41,768 nucleotides of DNA from NCBI GenBank assembly GCA_030838475.1, contig JAUZFP010000104.1, positions 1-41,768 on the forward strand. The letters run 5' to 3'. Source of the DNA: Actinomycetota bacterium (lineage in GTDB: Bacteria; Actinomycetota; Actinomycetes; Actinomycetales; Microbacteriaceae). The translations under genes and the position numbers were made by a program. Under the pieces are notes generated by a model. It had not been told where the DNA came from, ran no database searches, and saw only the letters and a program-made list of their open reading frames with translations. Every line of letters starts with the position of its first letter. Position 1 is the stretch's first letter. Shown here piece after piece: positions 7,990 to 16,868 of this stretch.

Positions 7990-8754
7990 CTACTGGGAGA
8001 GTGCGGCCCTACGCGGCGTCTGGGGAGGAGCGGCATCCAGGGTTGGTGGGAAGTATGCGGGAGCCGGACCGAACGCGGTCCGCGAGCTCGTCACAACCCG
8101 TCGCCCGAGGAAATGGTTGCCGACGCCGCCGATGACGGCCCCGACGCCAAACGGAATCGCCCTTCCGATGATGCCAGCACCCTCGTTTGCGGCGAACTTC
8201 TTGAGAAAGAAGCCGCGTAGTCGGCGGGAGACGCTGCCCAGCGCCGACTTCGGCAGGTTCTTCGTGACCAGTTCACCCCAGAACGCGGAACGGGCAGGAC
8301 CGACGCCGACGACCTCGCTCGCCAGCTGCTCGACGAGATCGCTCCCCGCGCTCCCGAGGATCATGGTCATCACGAGGGTGCGAGCGCGCTCCGGATCGGT
8401 CACTGCGATACCGTGCACCTCTGTGACCGATTGGGCAAAGAGCGCGCTGGCTTCGAGGAAGCCGGCCGTCTCCGCCGTCGAGAGCGCAATGGATGCCACG
8501 GTCCCGACCGCGGGAATGGCCGCCGTCGCGCCCACCAGCGCACCGCCGGTGGTTACCGCGGCGAGATAGCGCCGCTCCAGGGTTCTGATGACCTCGGCCG
8601 GTGTCGCCTGCGGCTTCGACCGGCGGATGCTGCGGATGTGCGCGAGCACGACCGGTCGCTGCACCGACAGCACCCGGTCGAGCGTTCGGCCGAGAGCTGC
8701 CGCGCCGGGGAATCCGGCCGGGGGCAGCCCGCTGCCGCTGGGAACAATAGTCAT
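7990..8754 (-). CDS. EcsC-like membrane-associated protein
   Basis: The 254-residue protein has alternating amphipathic and Gly/Ala-rich hydrophobic segments. They are near 71-95 (GGALVGATAAIPAVGTVASI) and near 195-215 (GRAIPFGVGAVIGGVGNHFLGR). The last resembles the 'IPFGIGA-IGG--N' pattern of EcsC-family proteins, whose biochemical role is poorly known. Signal peptide and catalytic motifs are absent. The ATG is 5 nt after the stop codon of the exporter ATPase gene, and GTAGGAG spans that junction, so it is translated together with the TagG/TagH-type exporter. The family assignment is tentative. Confidence 0.65.
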   Translation of the reverse strand: MTIVPSGSGLPPAGFPGAAALGRTLDRVLSVQRPVVLAHIRSIRRSKPQATPAEVIRTLERRYLAAVTTGGALVGATAAIPAVGTVASIALSTAETAGFLEASALFAQSVTEVHGIAVTDPERARTLVMTMILGSAGSDLVEQLASEVVGVGPARSAFWGELVTKNLPKSALGSVSRRLRGFFLKKFAANEGAGIIGRAIPFGVGAVIGGVGNHFLGRRVVTSSRTAFGPAPAYFPPTLDAAPPQTPRRAALSQ

Positions 8755-8759
8755 AGCTC

Positions 8760-9527
8760 CTACTTGTAGTCGGAGTTGTAGCGGTCGACAACGGCTTGTA
8801 TTGGGCCGTCGAGTATGAGATTTCCCTTGTCGAGGTAGAGCCCACGTTTGCAGAAGCGCAGCAGGTCGGCCTCACTGTGCGAGACGAAGAACATCGTGCG
8901 TCCGCCGGCGAGCAGCTCGTCGATGCGCTTGTAGCACTTCTCCTTGAACTGGCGGTCGCCCACCGCGAGCACCTCATCGACCAGCAGGATCGGTTCCTCG
9001 AGCCGGGAGATCACGGCGAAGGCGATGCGTACGCGCATGCCGCTCGACAGGTGCTTGTAGGGGGTATCGAGGAAGTCGCCGATGTCGGCAAAGTCGATGA
9101 TCTCATCGAAGCGGCTCTCGATCTCCTGCACGCTCATTCCGTGCAGCCCGGCCGTCAGGAACACGTTTTCGCGCACGCTCAGGTCGTCGACGAATCCGCC
9201 GGTGATCTCGATCAGGGGAGCGACCCCGCCGCTGACGGCGACCCTGCCCTCATCCGGGATCATGACATCCGCCACCAACTTGAGAAGCGTTGACTTGCCC
9301 TGGCCGTTGCGTCCGACGACGCCGACCGCCTCACCCTGCTGCACCGAAAAGCTCACGTTGCGCAGGGCCCAGAACTCGTCCGGCCGCGCGCGCCGGCTAC
9401 TCTCGGAGAACAGGTCCTTGAAGCTGCGGCGATGGCGCCGGTTGCGCTTGAACTGGATGCCGAGATCGTGGGCGACGATGACGGGCGGCGTTAGCTTCGC
9501 CCGAGTCGCGGCCTTCTGGTCGGTCAT
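8760..9527 (-). CDS. ABC transporter ATPase, TagH/Wzt-like (wall polymer export)
   Basis: This 255-residue ATPase has Walker A GRNGQGKST (72-80), signature LSSGM (160-164), Walker B ILLVDEV (180-186) and a switch histidine in FFVSHS. The degenerate LSSGM signature and the segment around FVDDLSVRENVFL are typical of ATPases that export teichoic acids or O-antigens. It lacks the C-terminal carbohydrate-binding domain of some Wzt proteins. The start is ATG at 9527, 2 nt after the permease stop codon, with AGGAG inside the permease end; upstream in-frame codons belong to another gene's frame. It pairs with the permease at 9530-10351 to move the lipid-linked polymer across the membrane. Confidence 0.92.
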   Translation of the reverse strand: MTDQKAATRAKLTPPVIVAHDLGIQFKRNRRHRRSFKDLFSESSRRARPDEFWALRNVSFSVQQGEAVGVVGRNGQGKSTLLKLVADVMIPDEGRVAVSGGVAPLIEITGGFVDDLSVRENVFLTAGLHGMSVQEIESRFDEIIDFADIGDFLDTPYKHLSSGMRVRIAFAVISRLEEPILLVDEVLAVGDRQFKEKCYKRIDELLAGGRTMFFVSHSEADLLRFCKRGLYLDKGNLILDGPIQAVVDRYNSDYK

Positions 9528-9529
9528 GC

Positions 9530-10351
9530 CTACAGCTCCTTCAGGACGGCGCGCATGTTGCGGCGAAACAGGAGCACACCGATGGCGAGAATGACGAGGG
9601 ACTCGATCGCCGAGATGATCACGGCGGGCCAGTCGAGCTGCCCGGCGAAGAACGACGACCGGTAGATCGACATGATGCCGGTGAGCGGGTTGAGGTCGAG
9701 GATGTGCTTGACGACGCTGTCCTTGTCGAATCGATCGATGCCGTAGACGATGGGCGTCGCGTAGAACAGCAGACGCAGCACGAGTTTGATTGCCCGTTCG
9801 AGGTCGCGGAAGAACACCACGATGGGGGCGATAATGAGCCCCAGCCCAATGATCAGGACGGCCTCGAGAACGATGGCGAGAATCGAGTAGAACGCATCCC
9901 AACGGATATGTGCGGGCGTTGCGGTGAACTGCGCGATGACGACGAACACCACCAGCACCGGAAGGCTCAGCAGAAACTCGATGCCCTTCGACAGCGTGAT
10001 GCGCATGATCCAGATCGACCGCGGGATGCTGGTCGAACGAATGAGCTTGGCGTCGCGGATGAAGGCTTTCGCCATGTCGTTGATGGACCCGTTGAACCAC
10101 GTCCACGGGAGCAGGGCGGTCATCAGGAAGACGATGTACGGGTCTTCGTTCGCGCTGCCACGGTTGAAGACGATAACGAAGACGAAGTAGTAGATTGCCG
10201 ACATGAGCAGCGGGTCGAGAATCGACCAGATGTAGCCGAGCGCCGACGTGGTGTACCGCACCTGGAGGTCACGCTTGGTGAGCAGCCAGAGCGAATGCCG
10301 ATAGCGCTGCGAGGCGGTGCGCTCACGGCGCGGTGCAACGACGGCTGTCAA
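9530..10351 (-). CDS. ABC-2 type permease, TagG/Wzm-like (wall polymer export)
   Basis: The 273-residue membrane protein has a cytoplasmic N-terminal helix (LTKRDLQVRYTTSALGYIWS), the classic entry to TagG/Wzm permeases, followed by about six membrane segments between residues 43 and 268. It forms the channel that flips lipid-linked teichoic-acid-like polymer outward, powered by the ATPase encoded directly downstream. The TTG start at 10351 has GAGGGA 5-6 nt upstream and no better in-frame start. The operon continues with the ATPase and the EcsC-like gene. Confidence 0.92.
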   Translation of the reverse strand: MTAVVAPRRERTASQRYRHSLWLLTKRDLQVRYTTSALGYIWSILDPLLMSAIYYFVFVIVFNRGSANEDPYIVFLMTALLPWTWFNGSINDMAKAFIRDAKLIRSTSIPRSIWIMRITLSKGIEFLLSLPVLVVFVVIAQFTATPAHIRWDAFYSILAIVLEAVLIIGLGLIIAPIVVFFRDLERAIKLVLRLLFYATPIVYGIDRFDKDSVVKHILDLNPLTGIMSIYRSSFFAGQLDWPAVIISAIESLVILAIGVLLFRRNMRAVLKEL

Positions 10352-10442
10352 AGGTCCCTCACTGAAGTCAAACTAACGCTCGACTTTAGCGCGAGATGCT
10401 GACCGAAGTGTCAAGCCGGGCAGGGACCGCCTTGTGGAATTC

Positions 10443-11135
10443 TCAGACGAAAAGGTTTGCGCGCTCGAGATCTTCGGCGAAGTCGATCTCGACGGCGTAG
10501 AGGTCCGAAATGTCCATGGGCTCGATGCGAAGACCGTCCTGCTCGATCGCGAGCTCAAGGCCGCGCTCGAAGTAGTCCTGGTCGGCAACGCGCTTGAGGT
10601 GGTGCAGCAGGATCGCCTTGTGCTCGCTCGAGATGTAGTTGATCCCGATCGCCTCGCCGAGGCCGCCGGCAACTGTCTTGGAGAGATCCTTGATGAAGCC
10701 CTCCGCATCGACGGTGAACTTCACTTCCTCGTCGGAAACCTTGGCCGTGTTGACGCAGACGAACGACTGGTCGCGATCGATGTATTTGACGGCACGCTCA
10801 AGGGCGGCCGGATCGAAGACGACGTCTCCGTTCATCCAGAGCACGCCGCCCGAGTTCGAAGCCTGCAGGGCGCGCATGAGGCTCTTTGACGTGTTGGTCT
10901 GGTCGTACTGCTCGTTGTAGACGAACGATGCGTCGGGGAAGGCGTCGATGATGTGCTCAAGCTTGTATCCGACCACGAGGGTCACGGGAGCCTTGGGGCC
11001 GAACGCCTGGTGGATGTTGTCGAACTGCTGCTGCATGATGCTGCGGCCGTCGCTCAGCTGAGTAAGCGGTTTGGGGAGTGTTCGACCGAGGCGGCTGCCC
11101 ATCCCGGCAGCGAGTATCACGACCTGCGTGCTCAC
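10443..11135 (-). CDS. Sugar-phosphate/choline-phosphate nucleotidyltransferase (LicC/RmlA-like)
   Basis: The 230-residue protein is a single nucleotidyltransferase domain. It has the nucleotide loop LAAGMGSRLG (8-17), PKPL (21-24), the LicC-like NEQYDQTNTSKSL (74-86) and the metal site NGDVVF with Asp104. Such enzymes join a phosphorylated small molecule to CTP, UTP or dTTP to give an activated donor. The similarity to LicC suggests a CDP-linked product, but substrate cannot be read from sequence. The GTG start has GGAGA upstream. It precedes the TagG/TagH operon in the same direction after a 91-bp gap, so it probably provides a precursor for the exported polymer. Confidence 0.85.
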   Translation of the reverse strand: MSTQVVILAAGMGSRLGRTLPKPLTQLSDGRSIMQQQFDNIHQAFGPKAPVTLVVGYKLEHIIDAFPDASFVYNEQYDQTNTSKSLMRALQASNSGGVLWMNGDVVFDPAALERAVKYIDRDQSFVCVNTAKVSDEEVKFTVDAEGFIKDLSKTVAGGLGEAIGINYISSEHKAILLHHLKRVADQDYFERGLELAIEQDGLRIEPMDISDLYAVEIDFAEDLERANLFV

Positions 11136-11326
11136 GATTCGTCTCCTGTGTGTTCGCCTCGTCGGGTACAGCAGAGAATTTGCTCACTGTTAACCCGAGG
11201 GATTACGTCTGGACACACCGTTGTGCTTTGAATCGATGTTACTGGGCGCGTCTGTGAGTTCACGGAATACATAGGGTGTTGTTGTCGTTTCGTAATACTG
11301 CGCAAAGTGAAGGTAGAACGCCTTGG

Positions 11327-11332
11327 TACGGT
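11327..11332 (+). promoter_or_regulatory. Putative -10 box of leaderless ABC ATPase gene
   Basis: TACGGT (TAnnnT) lies 6 nt before the GTG at 11339, with no Shine-Dalgarno sequence between. It lies in the 203-bp divergent region shared with the nucleotidyltransferase gene, in which no other feature was found. Confidence 0.35.
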
Positions 11333-11338
11333 TGACCT

Positions 11339-12259
11339 GTGGATTCAGCACCTGACGCAGCCTCAGTTCCGAAGCTACCCGTGAAGCGGCAGGCGGCATC
11401 CAAATCGACCGGGTCGCGTACGACCGCGGCCACGAAGACTCCGGTACGCAAGGCTCCGGCCCGCACCACAACGCCGCGTGCGCCCAAGCCGAAGCCGGTG
11501 GAGACCGTCCTGTCGATCGAGGGCCTCGTCAAACGCTTCGGCGACACGATTGCCGTCGCGGGAATCGATCTCTCGGTCGACGCGGGTTCGTTCTATGGAA
11601 TCGTCGGGCCAAACGGCGCCGGGAAGACGACGACGCTCTCGATGGTCACCGGCCTGCTTCGTCCGGACGCCGGGCGAGTCGTGGTGCACGGGGTGGATGT
11701 CTGGACCGACCCGGTCGCAGCAAAGCGCAACATGGGTGTCCTGCCCGACCGCCTCAGGCTCTTCGACCGGTTGACCGGCGCCCAGTTACTGTTCTACTCC
11801 GGCACCCTGCGTGGGCTGAGCGACGAGACGGTCCGCGCCCGCACCGCCGACCTCGCAAGTGCGTTTGGGTTCGAGGATGCGCTCAATCGCCTTGTCACGG
11901 ACTATTCCGCCGGCATGAGCAAGAAGATCGCCCTCGCAGCGGCGATGATCCATTCGCCCCGCATCCTGATCCTGGACGAACCGTTCGAGTCGGTCGATCC
12001 CGTGTCCGCGGCCAACGTCACCCAGATCCTGCGCAGCTACGTTGATTCCGGTGGAACCGTCGTCGTCTCCAGCCACAGCATGGATCTCATCCAGCGGATC
12101 TGCGACCACGTCGCCGTCGTGGTGAACGGCTCGATTCTCGACTCCGGAACCATGGCTTCGGTTCGCGGCGAGAAGACCCTCGAGGAGCGTTTCGTCGAGC
12201 TCGCCGGTGGACGCACGAGCGTGGAGGGCATGGCGTGGTTGAACAGCTTCTCCGACTGA
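11339..12259 (+). CDS. ABC transporter ATPase with basic N-terminal extension
   Basis: Of 306 residues, the first 55 form a low-complexity, Lys/Arg/Pro/Thr/Ala-rich tail without predicted structure. The ATPase domain follows: Walker A GPNGAGKT (90-97), signature YSAGMS (189-194) and Walker B ILILDEP (209-215). The domain is of the CcmA/DrrA type used with ABC-2 permeases. The GTG start fits the leaderless -10 box, so the tail seems real. The permease gene starts inside the last 25 bases, in another frame, so both are made together. Cargo is unknown. Confidence 0.88.
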   Translation: MDSAPDAASVPKLPVKRQAASKSTGSRTTAATKTPVRKAPARTTTPRAPKPKPVETVLSIEGLVKRFGDTIAVAGIDLSVDAGSFYGIVGPNGAGKTTTLSMVTGLLRPDAGRVVVHGVDVWTDPVAAKRNMGVLPDRLRLFDRLTGAQLLFYSGTLRGLSDETVRARTADLASAFGFEDALNRLVTDYSAGMSKKIALAAAMIHSPRILILDEPFESVDPVSAANVTQILRSYVDSGGTVVVSSHSMDLIQRICDHVAVVVNGSILDSGTMASVRGEKTLEERFVELAGGRTSVEGMAWLNSFSD

Positions 12260-13806
12260 AGCTGCGACTTCTCGGGAACGCGTTCCGGCGCAGCCCATGG
12301 CGAGTCGTTGGGCTCGTGCTCGGTTTGGCCTCCGGGCTCGGCATCGCCATCGTCGCGTTCACTGCTCTGGTTGGCGCGCGCCTGCTCGACCCTGGCGTCG
12401 CTGCGCCGCCAGTCGAGGTCTTCGGCGCCATCGTCGTTCTGGGATTCGTGATCGTCCCGCTGGTGTTCGGCGTGGACGACATTCTCGATCCGCGCCGATT
12501 TTCGCTGTTCGGGATTTCGACGAGCCGACTCGCGACGGCCCTCGCCATCAGCGCACTGCTCGGCATCCCCGCAATTTCCCTAACCCTCATCTCGCTCGGC
12601 CAGGTCGTTACCTGGACCCGCAACCCGCTGTCAATTGTGCTCGCCGTGGTGGCCGTTCCTGTCATCGTCGCAACCTGCCTGCTTGCGTCCCGCGTCTCGA
12701 CAGGGGTCGCCGCGTTCGTGTTGTCGTCGCGACGATCCCGAGACTCTGCCGGTCTGCTGGGCTTCGTCGCTCTCGCGCTGTTCTTTATCGTCTTTATCGC
12801 GTTTCGCAACGCAAACTGGCAACAGAATGCCGGTGCGATCCTTGCCGGTACAGCCAGAGTCGCCTCGTGGACTCCCTTTGGCGCCGTGTGGGCGGCTCCC
12901 GCGGATGCAGCGCAGGGAGAACTGGGTCTGGCGCTGGTTCGCGAGTTGATCGCGCTGGTATTCCTCGGCCTGCTGTGGCTTGCGTGGCGCACCCTGGTCA
13001 AGTACATGCTGGTGACGCAGCCCCGATCCGCGGAGGCACGCAGCTACCACGGGCTCGGTCTATTCCGGGTCCTGCCGGTTTCGCCAGCGTCTGTCATTGC
13101 CGAGCGCAGCTTTACGTACTGGATCAGGGATGCCCGATACCACGCGTCACTCCTGGTGATTCCGATCATCCCGTTCGTATTGATGCTTCCGTTGCTCGTT
13201 ATCGGGATACCGGGAAATATCCTTGCGCTCATGCCCGTGCCGATCATGGCGCTCTTCCTCGGCTGGTCGGTGCACAACGACACCGCGCACGACCACACCG
13301 CGATCTGGCTGCACATCGTCTCCGGCACGTCGGGTCGGTCCGACCGAATCGGCAGGATCGTTCCGCCGCTCGTCGTGGGACTGCCGCTTCTGGTCATCGC
13401 GTCGATCATCTGCGCTCCCATCTACGGGGATGAGGGCATCCTGCCGGCGCTTCTCGGTGTCGGGCTCGGAGTGCTGTTGACGGGTCTCGGTCTGTCGAGC
13501 ATCGGCTCGGCGCAGTTCCCGTATCCGGCTGTACGACCCGGTGATAGTCCATTCGCGGCGCCGCAGTCGGTGGCCACCATGTCGGCGCTCATCCAGGGCC
13601 TGTCGTTCTTTGTCACGATCGTGTTGATGTCCCCCGCCTTCGTGTTCGCGGCGCTCGCGCTGTTCATCCCCAGCTACTGGGCGTGGGCATCGCTCCTGTA
13701 CGGACTCGTCTTTGGTGCGCTGTTCCTATGGCTCGGAATCAACTGGGGAGGCCGAATTTTCGACCGACGTTCCCCGGAGATTTTGGGCGCAAGCATGCGA
13801 AACTAG
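12235..13806 (+). CDS. Large ABC-2 type exporter permease
   Basis: This 523-residue protein has about 12 hydrophobic segments spread over its length, beginning at about residue 22 (WRVVGLVLGLASGLGIAIVAF). It is a large integral membrane partner of the preceding ATPase, with which it overlaps by 25 bp. The GTG at 12235 has GGAGGG about 8 nt upstream; a nearby ATG belongs to the ATPase frame. Similar permeases of about 520 residues next to DUF3039 genes are common in related actinobacteria. The transported substrate is not known. Confidence 0.87.
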   Translation: MVEQLLRLKLRLLGNAFRRSPWRVVGLVLGLASGLGIAIVAFTALVGARLLDPGVAAPPVEVFGAIVVLGFVIVPLVFGVDDILDPRRFSLFGISTSRLATALAISALLGIPAISLTLISLGQVVTWTRNPLSIVLAVVAVPVIVATCLLASRVSTGVAAFVLSSRRSRDSAGLLGFVALALFFIVFIAFRNANWQQNAGAILAGTARVASWTPFGAVWAAPADAAQGELGLALVRELIALVFLGLLWLAWRTLVKYMLVTQPRSAEARSYHGLGLFRVLPVSPASVIAERSFTYWIRDARYHASLLVIPIIPFVLMLPLLVIGIPGNILALMPVPIMALFLGWSVHNDTAHDHTAIWLHIVSGTSGRSDRIGRIVPPLVVGLPLLVIASIICAPIYGDEGILPALLGVGLGVLLTGLGLSSIGSAQFPYPAVRPGDSPFAAPQSVATMSALIQGLSFFVTIVLMSPAFVFAALALFIPSYWAWASLLYGLVFGALFLWLGINWGGRIFDRRSPEILGASMRN

Positions 13807-13810
13807 ACAA

Positions 13811-14089
13811 ATGAGCGAGACGGAGCAGACGGGCCCAGGCGTCGGCGGCGGAGCGGGTACGGACACCCTCGACCGCGAACTCGAAGAGCTTCTGAACAAT
13901 GAGCAACTCGAGGAGGGCGATCACGAGCGCTTCTCGCACTACGTTCCCAAAGACAAGATCCTCGAGTCGGCGCTCACCGGCAAGCCCGTTCGGGCGCTCT
14001 GCGGCAAGCTCTGGACGCCCGGTCGCGACCCGGAGAAGTTCCCGGTCTGCCCCACGTGCAAAGAGGTCTACGAAAAGATGAAGCCCTAG
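13811..14089 (+). CDS. DUF3039 family protein
   Basis: The 92-residue protein has an acidic N-terminal helix (about 18-38) and a conserved C-terminal part with Cys64, Cys80 and Cys83 in ALCGKLW...FPVCPTC. With a nearby His (His43 or His38) this looks like a zinc-binding site. The pattern is that of DUF3039, an actinobacterial family of unknown function. The ATG lies 4 nt after the permease stop codon. The last 4 bp overlap the end of the convergent glycosyltransferase gene. Confidence 0.9.
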   Translation: MSETEQTGPGVGGGAGTDTLDRELEELLNNEQLEEGDHERFSHYVPKDKILESALTGKPVRALCGKLWTPGRDPEKFPVCPTCKEVYEKMKP

Positions 14090-15723
14090 GTCGCTGTCGA
14101 TCGGGTGAATTCCAGCACATCAGTTTCGCTTCCGCGCCAAATGTGCGTGAGGCGCAAACCCTGGCTCTCGATGTAACGTTCCTGCGTCGTCGACGTGGGC
14201 GAGGCGTACCCTGGGTGCTCGATAACGGCCCAGAGCAGCGGTGTTCTCTGTAGTTCGGCCTTGGAGTGACTCAGGGGCCAGGTGGTGCCCCAGATTTCGG
14301 CGCTCTGGATCGCGGTCTGCTTGAGAGTGATGTCGTGCAGGCTCGACAGCACAGCCGGATACGCCTGAGCGATCTTGTGAATCGACACCTTTACGCCCGG
14401 CCGCGCCGGGCCGTAGTAGATGTCTTGGCCGGGTTTGGCGCGAGCCTGGATGATCGCGGCCGCTTGCTGCCAGTCGGTGCCGTTCTTGGCGGTCGGGCCG
14501 CGCTGCGAGATGTAGATCGGCAGTACAAGCAATCCCAGCACGGCGATCGTTGCGACCCGCATCCACGGCACCCGTAGCCGAGCGATCGGCGCGGCCATGA
14601 GCAGCGCGAACGCGGGAGTCGTGAACGCAAAGTATCGACCGCTGTACATGGGGTGCGCAGCCAGCGAGTACAGGATGACGAGAGTGGTTGGCAGAACCAC
14701 CCACGGTACGAGAATGCCCAGGGGACGTAGCGGCGTCTGCCGCGCGGGCACGGGGCGGAATCGTCGCCAGATCAGCGGGGCGGCGAATAGCAGCCAGCCC
14801 ACGACCGCCGCCGCGACGACGGCCGCGGCCCACAGGCTTGTCGGCGGTATTGGTACCCCACGACCAACGGTCGGGGTCGCACCCGTAAAGTACTGCTCGA
14901 ACAGGAGCGTGTTGAGCGTGCCCGTCAGGGTGAGGCGCCCGAACGGCAGTTGACCCGTCTGGCCGAGGGAAAGCCGGTCGACCGGGAGCGACAGCAGGGC
15001 GGCGCCGAGCGCGCTGACGCCCCACGCGATGAGGAGCCGTCGTGGTCGCGGCAGTCTCCTACGCGCCAGCAGCAGGGTGACGCCGTGCGCGAGAACGAGA
15101 AGCGCGAGATAGATGTTGAGCAGCACTCCGACGCCGGCGAGGCCGGCATAGAGCGCCCACCATCCCGCCATGCGGCGGTCGACGGCGCGCAACAGGATAA
15201 TCGTCAGCCACACGGCGACCGCGGCGGTCATCGCGAGCGAGCGTGCCTCGATTCCCATCCACGTAACGCGGGGAAGGAGAAGGAAGACGAGTCCACCGGC
15301 GACCGCGAGCCGGCGACCGCCGAGCCGGTATCCGAGGACGGCGACGCCGGCGCAGGCGATCCCAACCGCGAGCATCGACGGGGCACGGAGGGCGAAGTTC
15401 GAGGTTCCGAACGCGCCGATCCAGAAGTGCATGAGGAAGTAGTAGCTGCCGTGAACGGCATCGATGTGTTGCATCATCTGCCAGAGCTCGGGCAGGGTGC
15501 GGGTCGCGGCGGTCTGGGTCGCGGCCTCGTCGTTCCACTTCGAGGGGATCCACGAGCCGATCGCGGCGACCGCTGCGGCGAGGATGCCGAGCCAGAGCGG
15601 ATCGAGCCAGCCGCGGCGACGAAGAGGCCGGCCGGGTTCCGGCGCCCGCTCGCCCACGGCGCGCGCGCGGGGGAGAGGTCCCTTCGGGCGCCGGACGAGT
15701 TGCTGAACGCTCGTATCGATCAC
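14086..15723 (-). CDS. Family 39-type glycosyltransferase (multi-spanning)
   Basis: The 545-residue protein has a cytoplasmic basic N-terminus, about 10-11 membrane segments from residue 43 to about 420, and a C-terminal extracytoplasmic domain of about 110 residues. The first outside loop carries KWNDEAATQ, matching the acidic motif of GT-C enzymes of the PMT/ArnT group (GT39), which use polyprenyl-phosphate sugars. It would add a sugar on the outer side of the membrane. It is last in the operon starting at 21935, 65 bp after the third TagF-like gene, so decorating the wall polymer is a reasonable inference. The start is GTG. Confidence 0.85.
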   Translation of the reverse strand: MIDTSVQQLVRRPKGPLPRARAVGERAPEPGRPLRRRGWLDPLWLGILAAAVAAIGSWIPSKWNDEAATQTAATRTLPELWQMMQHIDAVHGSYYFLMHFWIGAFGTSNFALRAPSMLAVGIACAGVAVLGYRLGGRRLAVAGGLVFLLLPRVTWMGIEARSLAMTAAVAVWLTIILLRAVDRRMAGWWALYAGLAGVGVLLNIYLALLVLAHGVTLLLARRRLPRPRRLLIAWGVSALGAALLSLPVDRLSLGQTGQLPFGRLTLTGTLNTLLFEQYFTGATPTVGRGVPIPPTSLWAAAVVAAAVVGWLLFAAPLIWRRFRPVPARQTPLRPLGILVPWVVLPTTLVILYSLAAHPMYSGRYFAFTTPAFALLMAAPIARLRVPWMRVATIAVLGLLVLPIYISQRGPTAKNGTDWQQAAAIIQARAKPGQDIYYGPARPGVKVSIHKIAQAYPAVLSSLHDITLKQTAIQSAEIWGTTWPLSHSKAELQRTPLLWAVIEHPGYASPTSTTQERYIESQGLRLTHIWRGSETDVLEFTRSTAT

Positions 15724-15788
15724 ACCAGCAACACTCGGCGACGGTCCTGCGCGCGCTCTGTGCCGAGAGGCCTCTAAAGCTGAGAGAC

Positions 15789-16868
15789 CTACAAGGTGGG
15801 TTTCGTCCCGAGCCGGAGTGCGGACGCGATTCCGGCGAGAAGTCCGGCCATTGACGTGCTCGAGGCCGCCGGGGAGGCTGCTGCCGCCGCAAGCGCCCGC
15901 TCGATCGCGTCGCGGATACCCGCAACATCCCTGTTTTCCACGTCGCCGGTCATGAGCAGCGGCTTACCAAGAGCACGGATGTCGTGTGCAACCGACGAAA
16001 TATCGGCAACGCAGATGTCGGCGGCGCCGAGCGCCCAGCCGTACTCGCCCGTATCGACGACGTCGCCGCGATGAGCTGCCACGATGTCACGTCGGAGACG
16101 GGCATCCATTGCGGCAGTCGCCGACCGAACCCTCCCCAGCCACGGGTGCGGGCGATAGATCAGGCGGAGCCCAGGGGATTCGATGACGGCGTTCACGATG
16201 CTCTCGCCGAGGGATTCCACCGAGCTGTAGTCCATGCTGGGTCGATCGCCCTCCCAGGTGGGCGCGTAGAGCACCACTTTCCGATCATCCGGCTGCCACG
16301 AGGCGGGGGGCGAGCCCAGGAATCCGAGCCACGGGCTTCCGATCACGACCGCGCTCGAATCGGCGTCGTAGCCGCGAATGCCGTGCAGCTGATCGATGGA
16401 TGCCCGGTCCGCAACGAAGTCGAGGTCGTAGGCCTTGAGCTGACGGGACACGGATGACTCCTTGGCGCTCTCGCCGTGTCCGATGAACACGTGCACGGGT
16501 GCGGCGAAGCGGAGGACGCGGAAGTTCAGCGTGTTGTGGTTCGGGTAGAGGATCACCCGGACCTGGAGCCGGTCGAGAATTCGTGCCAGTTGCGGGGCAC
16601 CGGTCGCAAACGTGACGGCGAGCGTGGTCTCGCGTCGAACAACGGCGTACGTGGACGGATCCGACGTGATGATCGTGGTCGGGTACTCGGTGTTCATGGC
16701 TTCGAGCACGCGATACCAGCGTCGGAGCTGGTAGAGGCTCTCCGGGGCATCCGCGAAGTACACGGCGACGGGCGTGATCGTCGCCGGCTCGGCCGCGACC
16801 GCGCGCGCGAGGCGACGGCCCCCGACCTTGGCCGTGATGATGGCCAGCGAAGTACCCAGAGCGCTCAT
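15789..16868 (-). CDS. Divergent CDP-polyol phosphotransferase-like protein C (soluble)
   Basis: The 359-residue protein keeps the core motifs of the TagF family in modified form: IGHGESAK (129-136) in place of WHG-PxK, LYAPTWEG (200-207), YRPHP (238-242) and ADISSVAHDI (288-297). It has no clear membrane domain; a short amphipathic start (about 5-25) could touch the membrane. The ATG at 16868 overlaps the previous stop codon (ATGA). A much longer open frame runs upstream to 17867 but is the shadow of the neighbouring gene. It is the shortest of three paralogs in a row and would act at the inner membrane face in wall polymer synthesis. Confidence 0.85.
   Translation of the reverse strand: MSALGTSLAIITAKVGGRRLARAVAAEPATITPVAVYFADAPESLYQLRRWYRVLEAMNTEYPTTIITSDPSTYAVVRRETTLAVTFATGAPQLARILDRLQVRVILYPNHNTLNFRVLRFAAPVHVFIGHGESAKESSVSRQLKAYDLDFVADRASIDQLHGIRGYDADSSAVVIGSPWLGFLGSPPASWQPDDRKVVLYAPTWEGDRPSMDYSSVESLGESIVNAVIESPGLRLIYRPHPWLGRVRSATAAMDARLRRDIVAAHRGDVVDTGEYGWALGAADICVADISSVAHDIRALGKPLLMTGDVENRDVAGIRDAIERALAAAAASPAASSTSMAGLLAGIASALRLGTKPTL

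Noticed and set aside
9528-10106. Upstream extension of the TagH-like ATPase to 448 residues
   Set aside because: The added part is a shadow of the permease gene; the ATG at 9527 has AGGAG and starts the family-like sequence.
12087-13007. 306-codon open frame on the minus strand
   Set aside because: Opposes the ABC ATPase/permease pair, which have strong motifs; Ser/Arg/Thr-rich shadow frame.
15766-15775. 10-bp palindrome AGAGGCCTCT between the third TagF-like gene and the GT39 gene
   Set aside because: Too short and without repeat or positional support to call an operator.
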